From contig NZ_JAUFPR010000004.1 in the NCBI RefSeq assembly GCF_030409325.1, forward strand, positions 47,548 to 111,547: a DNA stretch of 64,000 nucleotides, in the 5' to 3' direction. The position numbers were made by a program, and so were the translations under genes. This document shows positions 59,467 to 64,000 of this stretch, one piece after another. Numbering within the stretch: position 1 is the first letter of the stretch; every line of letters begins with the position of its first letter. This stretch comes from Mucilaginibacter aquaedulcis (GTDB lineage Bacteria > Bacteroidota > Bacteroidia > Sphingobacteriales > Sphingobacteriaceae). The notes beneath the pieces are model-generated. The model was not told where the DNA came from, ran no database searches, and worked only from the letters and a program-made list of their open reading frames with translations.

Positions 59467-60158
59467 TAGCTTATTAATGTAAAAATGGATTGGTTGTTTG
59501 AGTTGATGAGCAAACTTTTTATGCCTGCTGCATTTGCACCACCCACATCGGCCCGGGGGTTATCGCCTATATGAATAATGTTGTTTAAAGTTATATCTTT
59601 TCCTGGATTTACTTGTTTAATATGCTGAAGCATCAGGTTAAACAGGGCCGGGTTTGGTTTTGACATCCCTACCTCATCAGAGTAAAGCTGAAAATCAAAG
59701 TATTGATCCATCTTTAATTCCACCAGTATCCTTTTTAATGTTGCTCCTTTTATAAAACCGGTGTTGCTCAATAAACTCATGGTGCAGCCACCTTTTTGTT
59801 TTAGATGATCAAGCACCTCAATTGTTACAGGGCTGTATACTACGGGCATGTTGTTAAACACGAGGGTTTCCATATCAGCCTGCAACTTAACGGTATCAAT
59901 TTCATGCAAACTGAACTGATTTTCATTAATGAGACTGATGACCATGAGCAACATCTCATCTGCATCTATGTTTTTGCCAGTAACTTCATTAACGGCATTG
60001 CACATCAGATCAACCGTACGAAAGGCTTTGGCTACCTCATCAATACTTTTACCCGCCGGGTTAAAATCGCGGTGAAATATACGGGTGCGCTCCAGCTTGT
60101 ATTCGGGGTTGGATTTTATAAGCGTAAGCCAAAGATCAAAGGAGTAGTGGAGGTACAT
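59466..60158 (-). CDS. HAD family hydrolase of the Ter system
   Basis: The ATG at 60158 gives 230 aa starting MYLHYSFDLWLTLIKSNP, where SFDLWLTL is motif I (Asp nucleophile, the second acid replaced). Motif II is SLLSNTGF, motif III is the Lys in GMSKPNP and motif IV is HIGDNPRADVGGA. The longer frame to 60275 reaches into an intergenic hairpin and was trimmed. The gene overlaps the PRTase gene by 1 nt. A phosphatase that acts on a nucleotide-like product of the PRTase is a reasonable inference. Confidence 0.86.
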   Translation of the reverse strand: MYLHYSFDLWLTLIKSNPEYKLERTRIFHRDFNPAGKSIDEVAKAFRTVDLMCNAVNEVTGKNIDADEMLLMVISLINENQFSLHEIDTVKLQADMETLVFNNMPVVYSPVTIEVLDHLKQKGGCTMSLLSNTGFIKGATLKRILVELKMDQYFDFQLYSDEVGMSKPNPALFNLMLQHIKQVNPGKDITLNNIIHIGDNPRADVGGANAAGIKSLLINSNNQSIFTLIS

Positions 60159-60164
60159 GGTGGT

Positions 60165-60308
60165 GTGGGTGTGAGGTTTGGGGAGCGGGGTGCGAAGTGT
60201 GTGGTGCGAGAGTTTTAGTTTGGGAGCGAGGAGTGAGGTGCCAAGAGAGGGAAAGACATTTAAAAGCTCATCCATTTTCCCGCACTCCGCACCTCACTCC
60301 TCGCTCCA
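60165..60308. repeat. Word-repetitive GC-rich hairpin before the HAD gene
   Basis: GGAGCGAGGAGTGAGGTGC (60223-60241) and GCACCTCACTCCTCGCTCC (60289-60307) are a perfect 19-bp inverted repeat, preceded by further GGGAGCGGGGTGCG words. It lies between the TerD gene at 60313 and the HAD gene. Confidence 0.7.
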
Positions 60309-60312
60309 TCAC

Positions 60313-60978
60313 CTAATACTGTTTTAAAAGCTCCAAAAAATTATCGGTTTGGTGTGGTTCGCCGATGGCGCGGAATTTCCAGGTACCGTCTTTACGGTAA
60401 ACTTCGGCAAAGGTCATGGAACACATGCCGTTGTAAGTTGCATCGCCCGATAGGCTGAACTTGGCAATCTCCTTACCATGGTTATCAACAGCGCGGATAA
60501 ACGCATTATCGATCATACCAAAATGCTGGTTATTTTTACGTCCCTGGTATATAGCTACGATGAATAGTATACGATCAAACCGCTGATCGAGCGAATCAAG
60601 CTTTACGATGATCTGCTCATCGTCGCCATCGCCGGCACCGGTACGGTTATCGCCGGTAAGCCATATATGACCCGACGGATGCTTTTGTGAGTTGAAATAA
60701 ACCACATCACCCTCGTATAAACTCACCTTATTACCATTAGGCTTTTGAAAGGTACGCCCCCTATCGGCCACTCGGCCATTTTTATCTAACAGGAAAGCGA
60801 TAGCATCCAGGTCGTACTCGGCTTCCTCGCCGCCTCCAAATAATTTCCCTAAAAAACCACCACCACTCTTTTTCACATCCCAACCCAAACCTATAGTAAC
60901 CGACGACAAATCAAAACTTTCGCCTTTATCATTTTTACGCAGGTCAATAGTTTGACCTTTCACTAAATTTATTGCCAT
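60313..60978 (-). CDS. TerD family protein with Gly-rich insert, paralogue 2
   Basis: A 221-aa TerD-domain protein with MAINLVKGQTIDL, VTIGLGWDVKKSG and a Gly-rich insert GGGFLGKLFGGGEEAE (about residues 38-54) that is absent from the 58077 and 61087 paralogues. Acidic loops YDLDAIAFLL and LTGDNRTGAGDGDDEQIIVKL are intact, and the end reads FAEVYRKDGTWKFRAIG. The insert and length place it close to TerZ/TerX-like variants. It follows the TerD gene at 61087 after a hairpin repeat. Confidence 0.92.
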   Translation of the reverse strand: MAINLVKGQTIDLRKNDKGESFDLSSVTIGLGWDVKKSGGGFLGKLFGGGEEAEYDLDAIAFLLDKNGRVADRGRTFQKPNGNKVSLYEGDVVYFNSQKHPSGHIWLTGDNRTGAGDGDDEQIIVKLDSLDQRFDRILFIVAIYQGRKNNQHFGMIDNAFIRAVDNHGKEIAKFSLSGDATYNGMCSMTFAEVYRKDGTWKFRAIGEPHQTDNFLELLKQY

Positions 60979-60996
60979 TGTTGTGTTGTTTTTATT

Positions 60997-61080
60997 GCCT
61001 CACCCTGCCCTCTCCAAAGGAGAGGGTTCTAAGAAAACTTTTTTTAAAGTCCTCTCCTTTGGAGAGGATTTAGGTGAGGC
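60997..61080. repeat. CCTCTCCAAAGGAGAGG double hairpin repeat
   Basis: GCCTCACC and GGTGAGGC form the outer arms. Inside, CCTCTCCAAAGGAGAGG and CCTCTCCTTTGGAGAGG are each perfect palindromes and also pair with each other. Located between two TerD genes. Confidence 0.7.
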
Positions 61081-61086
61081 CGCTCC

Positions 61087-61662
61087 TTACTTAATAATCT
61101 GCCCTTTAAAATATTTACTTAAAAAGAAGGCCAGGTCCTCTTTATAGCCCACGCCCGATGCTTCAAATTTCCATTGTCCATTGCGGCGGTACAGCCTACC
61201 GAACTCAATGGCTGTTTCAATAGAAAAATCTTCGCCGAGTTCATATTTGCAAACCTCGCTGCCGGTAAGTTCATCAATGATGCGAATGTATGAGTCGCGC
61301 ACCTGGCCAAAGTTTTGCCGGCGTGGCTGCGCCTCATGAATGGTAACCACAAACAGTATTTCCTGAATCTTGGAGTCAACCTTAGTGAGGTCTACATTGA
61401 TCGATTCATCATCCCCGCCATCACTATTACCACCCGATGGATCATCGCCGGTATGGTGAACAGATGAGTCGGGAGAATCGACGTTATTATAAAAAACAAA
61501 AAATTCATCCTGGGGCACAAAGCGATTTGCATCAATCATAATCGCCGATACGTCGAGGTCAAAATCATAACCTGTACCTTCGTTCGGGTTCCAGCCTAAA
61601 CCAACTGTCATTTTTGATAAACCTATATCTATTTTTTGTCCCTTTTGTAAGTTGATAGCCAT
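61087..61662 (-). CDS. TerD/TerE family protein, paralogue 1
   Basis: A 191-aa protein close to the 58077 paralogue: MAINLQKGQKIDIGLSKMTVGLGW, YDFDLDVSAIMID, the calcium loop HTGDDPSGGNSDGGDDESINVDL with extra Gly/Ser residues, VTIHEAQPRRQNFGQVRDSYIRI and EDFSIETAIEFGRLYRRNGQWKFEASG. It is the first gene of the Ter cluster; the region upstream (61663-61985) probably holds the promoter. Confidence 0.93.
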   Translation of the reverse strand: MAINLQKGQKIDIGLSKMTVGLGWNPNEGTGYDFDLDVSAIMIDANRFVPQDEFFVFYNNVDSPDSSVHHTGDDPSGGNSDGGDDESINVDLTKVDSKIQEILFVVTIHEAQPRRQNFGQVRDSYIRIIDELTGSEVCKYELGEDFSIETAIEFGRLYRRNGQWKFEASGVGYKEDLAFFLSKYFKGQIIK

Positions 61663-61985
61663 GTTAAAAGTATTTTATTAAAACTTGCATCCTGCTATAA
61701 TATTGCAACATAGCGGTTTGTTTTAGCAACTGGTTAATATTTAAATATGAATCTAATATATACTCTTTTTTAATTACCAACCATAAAATTGCGTAACAAG
61801 ATTACAGCAATTCTTCTTTGCTTTTACCTGGCTTTTATCTCTTTGTATAACCTACTATCAGCACTTATATCACAATTGCTTATGCCGCAGGCTAATCAAA
61901 ATCACCAGTATGGATGATGTCAAGAAAAAAGAAACCGCGTTAAGAAAAGTTATTCAGAATTGGCTTTCGCTGGTTGAAAAATAAA
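61663..61985. other. Gap upstream of the Ter cluster with two tiny plus-strand frames
   Basis: This 323-nt stretch should hold the Ter promoter, but I see no clear TAnnTTTG box. GTTGC occurs twice on the minus strand 21 bp apart (61705-61709 and 61726-61730), a spacing of two helical turns. On the plus strand a TTG-started frame of 42 codons (61789-61917) encodes a hydrophobic peptide, and an ATG frame of 24 codons (61910-61984) encodes a basic one, overlapping it. Both end antiparallel to the DUF1801 gene. They may be gene remnants. Confidence 0.3.
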
Positions 61986-62462
61986 CTACTTCTTTTTAAT
62001 TCCTTTTTCCCTTTTGGCAGCTGAAATTGATTTAGTAATGGTTTTGCCCTCTACAATTTGTTTTGGATCCTTAATTTTTTTCCATGAGTTGAGCCAGGCC
62101 TCAGATAAAAGCTCGGTCATATATTCCTTCGGAAAATCTGCTATGTTTTTCACTAAGAAGTACCGATACTGATTACCGTTCCCAATGAGCAACTTTTGGG
62201 GATCTTCAAGTAACGCGCCCCAGTAAAACCCAAATTGTACATTATGGCTTGTGCGGCCAACGGCTATGTTGCAAAAAACTTGTCCTACCTTTTCTGTCGG
62301 AGACCAGCCAAAGGCTACGGCATTGTAATTATCATAAATCAATTCATTAGCCTGCGGGTACAGCTCCCAAACAAAATCGCGCAGCCACAAGGCCTTTTCT
62401 TGCACCTCGGCAGGGAAAGGTGATAAAAACTTTAACAGATCGGTACATTCTTCCTTTGGCAT
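61986..62462 (-). CDS. DUF1801 domain protein
   Basis: A 158-aa protein of the DUF1801 (YdhG-like) type: LLKFLSPFPAEVQEKALWLRDFVWELYPQANELIYDNYNAVAFGW and CNIAVGRTSHNVQFGFYWG are the family phrases. The C-terminus is Lys-rich. Members are small alpha/beta proteins without a firm function. It follows a VOC-family gene by 11 nt, so the two are probably co-transcribed. Confidence 0.86.
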   Translation of the reverse strand: MPKEECTDLLKFLSPFPAEVQEKALWLRDFVWELYPQANELIYDNYNAVAFGWSPTEKVGQVFCNIAVGRTSHNVQFGFYWGALLEDPQKLLIGNGNQYRYFLVKNIADFPKEYMTELLSEAWLNSWKKIKDPKQIVEGKTITKSISAAKREKGIKKK

Positions 62463-62473
62463 ATTCAGCTTGA

Positions 62474-62836
62474 TTATTGTTTTATAACCTGCCCCACAAA
62501 CATCAGCGTGTTGGTATGCGGTACCTCAATGTGAAATTCGCGCATACCGTATTCCCTATCAAACGGAGCCTTTACTTTAATACCATCCAGCCAGGTATTG
62601 ATGCCTTCCCATAGCTTGTCAATATCATCAACAACCAGGTAAAACTCCATTTGCCCAATGTCTTCGCCAGCGTTAAGGATATGTATGGTAAGGTTATTTT
62701 TATATAGTATAACATAGTTGCCATCATCACGCGCTACCTGAAAACCAAATAGCGACGCAAAAAAATCAACCGTGGCAGGTATGTTGTACGATGGTATCAT
62801 CGGACTCAGGTATAACGCTTTATAACTTTCGGCCAT
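62474..62836 (-). CDS. VOC superfamily (glyoxalase/bleomycin-resistance-like) protein
   Basis: With the ATG at 62836 the protein has 120 aa: YLSPMIPSYNIPATVDFFASLFGFQVARDDGNYVILYKN, then MEFYLVVDDIDKLWEGI and EYGMREFHIEVPHTNTLMFVGQ. This is one vicinal-oxygen-chelate domain. A longer frame from 62917 adds a stretch unlike the family and was trimmed. It is 11 nt upstream of the DUF1801 gene. Substrate unknown. Confidence 0.85.
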   Translation of the reverse strand: MAESYKALYLSPMIPSYNIPATVDFFASLFGFQVARDDGNYVILYKNNLTIHILNAGEDIGQMEFYLVVDDIDKLWEGINTWLDGIKVKAPFDREYGMREFHIEVPHTNTLMFVGQVIKQ

Positions 62837-63020
62837 AGGGGTCACAATACTAAACCTAAACTTATTGATAATTGACAGGATACACTTAATAAAAGTTTCA
62901 TTTTTTATTAGTTGCATTACAAATTTAAGCTATTGCCGTTCGTAAAATAACACCTCTTATTTGTTTTGCAGTATCGGGGTAAAATATTATCATCGTGCTT
63001 TCAACCTTATTTAATATTAC

Positions 63021-64000
63021 ATGATAAAACCTAAACCACCGGCCTTTAAGCTGTTTGCTTTTTTGCTGATCATTTTTGCCCTGCAAAGCTGCGAGCCCAC
63101 CCAACCCGGCAGCTGGAAAAACGACCAGATAAGTGGCAGCGACCGTGAAAAATTCCATAAACTGAATGACGAGCTTTTTGCACGGCTAAAAGTTAACGAT
63201 GAGAAAAACCTGGAGGCCATTATGTCAAAAGAATTTATTGAAAACGCCTACAAAAACCGCTCTGTTGAACTGGTAAGTAACCGGGTAAAAGTAGCTGACT
63301 ACACCCTTCTTGATGAATATTACACCGTAAACCGGTATATAGATGGGGATACCATAAAAGCTGCATCCACCAGCCTCAACAGTTATTCAGTAATTTACCA
63401 GGGCATCACCCATCAAATGTATCTGGCTTTTTTTGTGCCGAAAAACAAAACCATGGCTAACCGGGATATGATCACGGCCATTTACAGCAAATATGATTAT
63501 GGCTGGAAGCTGAACGATGTTGATGTTTTTCCGTACACCATTAATGGCAAAACAGCTCCCGAACTTTACCTGCAGGCTAAAGAAAGTTATCAGAAGGGTT
63601 ATTTGATGGATGCCTTTAATATTGCCTCATCGTCAATTACATGCTCGCGTCCCAGCTCATTGTGGAAGTATAGCAACGAAGCTGAATTTAGTTACTTTTA
63701 TAACACAGTAATGAAAGAGGCCATGAATCATTACACGTTCCCGATAGTTATTGATCAGGTGCCTACACACCCGCGTATTTTCAGGATCTTTAATCAAACC
63801 ACTCCCGAGGGCGATTTTCCAATGATCTATTATACATCCTCCGTAAATTTAAAAGATGCCAATGCCATAAAGCAGGAGAATGACAACATCAAAAAAGTAA
63901 TTGGCAAAACCTTACCTGGTATTGATCAAAATAAGAAATATGTATTGTATTCGGCTTTTAACGAACATCCCAACGGCAAAAGATCCGTTGACCATGTAGA
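63021..64000 (+). CDS. Unrecognised lipoprotein, 3' end beyond the window
   Basis: An ATG at 63021 opens a frame that stays open to the window edge (over 326 codons). It begins MIKPKPPAFKLFAFLLIIFA and continues LQSCEPT, a clear lipobox with Cys at residue 24. The N-terminal 130 residues look like an SnoaL/NTF2-type fold (EKFHKLNDELFARLKVNDEKNL, then YTLLDEYYTVNRY). The rest is a mixed alpha/beta region without a motif I know. It is divergent from the VOC/DUF1801 pair. The promoter is not evident. Confidence 0.75.
   Translation, partial: MIKPKPPAFKLFAFLLIIFALQSCEPTQPGSWKNDQISGSDREKFHKLNDELFARLKVNDEKNLEAIMSKEFIENAYKNRSVELVSNRVKVADYTLLDEYYTVNRYIDGDTIKAASTSLNSYSVIYQGITHQMYLAFFVPKNKTMANRDMITAIYSKYDYGWKLNDVDVFPYTINGKTAPELYLQAKESYQKGYLMDAFNIASSSITCSRPSSLWKYSNEAEFSYFYNTVMKEAMNHYTFPIVIDQVPTHPRIFRIFNQTTPEGDFPMIYYTSSVNLKDANAIKQENDNIKKVIGKTLPGIDQNKKYVLYSAFNEHPNGKRSVDHV

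Noticed and set aside
60159..60275. 39-residue N-terminal extension of the Ter HAD hydrolase
   Set aside because: It is translated from the word-repetitive hairpin region and precedes motif I by an unnatural distance.
62837..62917. 27-residue extension of the VOC protein at 62474
   Set aside because: The sequence is unlike VOC domains and the ATG at 62836 starts close to the first strand.

Overview
The window reads as a chromosomal segment of a Bacteroidota member, most likely Sphingobacteriaceae and close to Mucilaginibacter. This is inferred from protein families (DUF2911, 7TM-AraC regulators, IRBP-like S41 peptidases, GH78/GH3 enzymes, DUF1080, GMC oxidoreductase), from TAnnTTTG-type -7 promoter boxes, from weak Shine-Dalgarno use, and from many palindromic intergenic repeats. 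I found no tRNA, rRNA, CRISPR array, insertion sequence, integrase or phage gene.

Layout. 1-5.1 kb: tail of an M61 peptidase, an M28 peptidase, a NadR-like kinase, then an ECF sigma factor / anti-sigma / secreted adhesin-like operon with a good autoregulatory ECF promoter. 5.2-13.4 kb: TerC-type membrane protein, rRNA methyltransferase, DUF2911 protein, a sodium/solute symporter preceded by two tiny membrane proteins (one of 41 aa), DUF1398 protein and a large PIG-L deacetylase. 13.6-18.3 kb: TetR regulator with TolC/EmrA/EmrB-type efflux genes. 18.6-24.2 kb: AhpD-like and AhpC peroxide defence genes, a GapN-like aldehyde dehydrogenase, an Atu4866 protein, and an AraC regulator followed by an SDR. 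24.4-28.6 kb: a four-gene block (7TM-AraC regulator plus three secreted or anchored proteins that share domains) lying exactly between two nearly identical direct copies of a palindromic repeat.

28.7-38.4 kb is a pentose-phosphate cluster on the minus strand: ROK/polyphosphate glucokinase, transketolase, ribose-5-P isomerase, transaldolase, HAD phosphatase, 6-phosphogluconate dehydrogenase, glucose-6-P dehydrogenase, 6-phosphogluconolactonase. Together they take glucose to glucose-6-P and through the oxidative and non-oxidative branches (ribulose-5-P epimerase is not here). Several intergenic gaps hold long, word-repetitive hairpins. 38.7-53.5 kb is sugar and glycoside use: GH78 rhamnosidase, VOC protein, alpha/beta hydrolase, DUF2339/DUF3999 membrane pair, GH3 glucosidase and a plus-strand set (Gfo/Idh/MocA oxidoreductase, NagB-like isomerase, GMC oxidoreductase, DUF1080 lipoprotein) that looks like a 3-keto-glycoside route.

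53.6-61.7 kb is a Ter (tellurite/stress) cluster on the minus strand: four TerD-family paralogues, a HAD hydrolase overlapping a phosphoribosyltransferase, TelA, an unrecognised 321-aa protein, TerC, and then PgpA. The window ends with a DUF1801 protein, a VOC protein and the start of a lipoprotein gene that runs off the edge.

The best candidates for new biology are the repeat-bounded four-gene block with exchanged domains, the compact HAD-PRTase Ter operon with its unknown protein, the word-repetitive hairpins, and the symporter with two micro-proteins.
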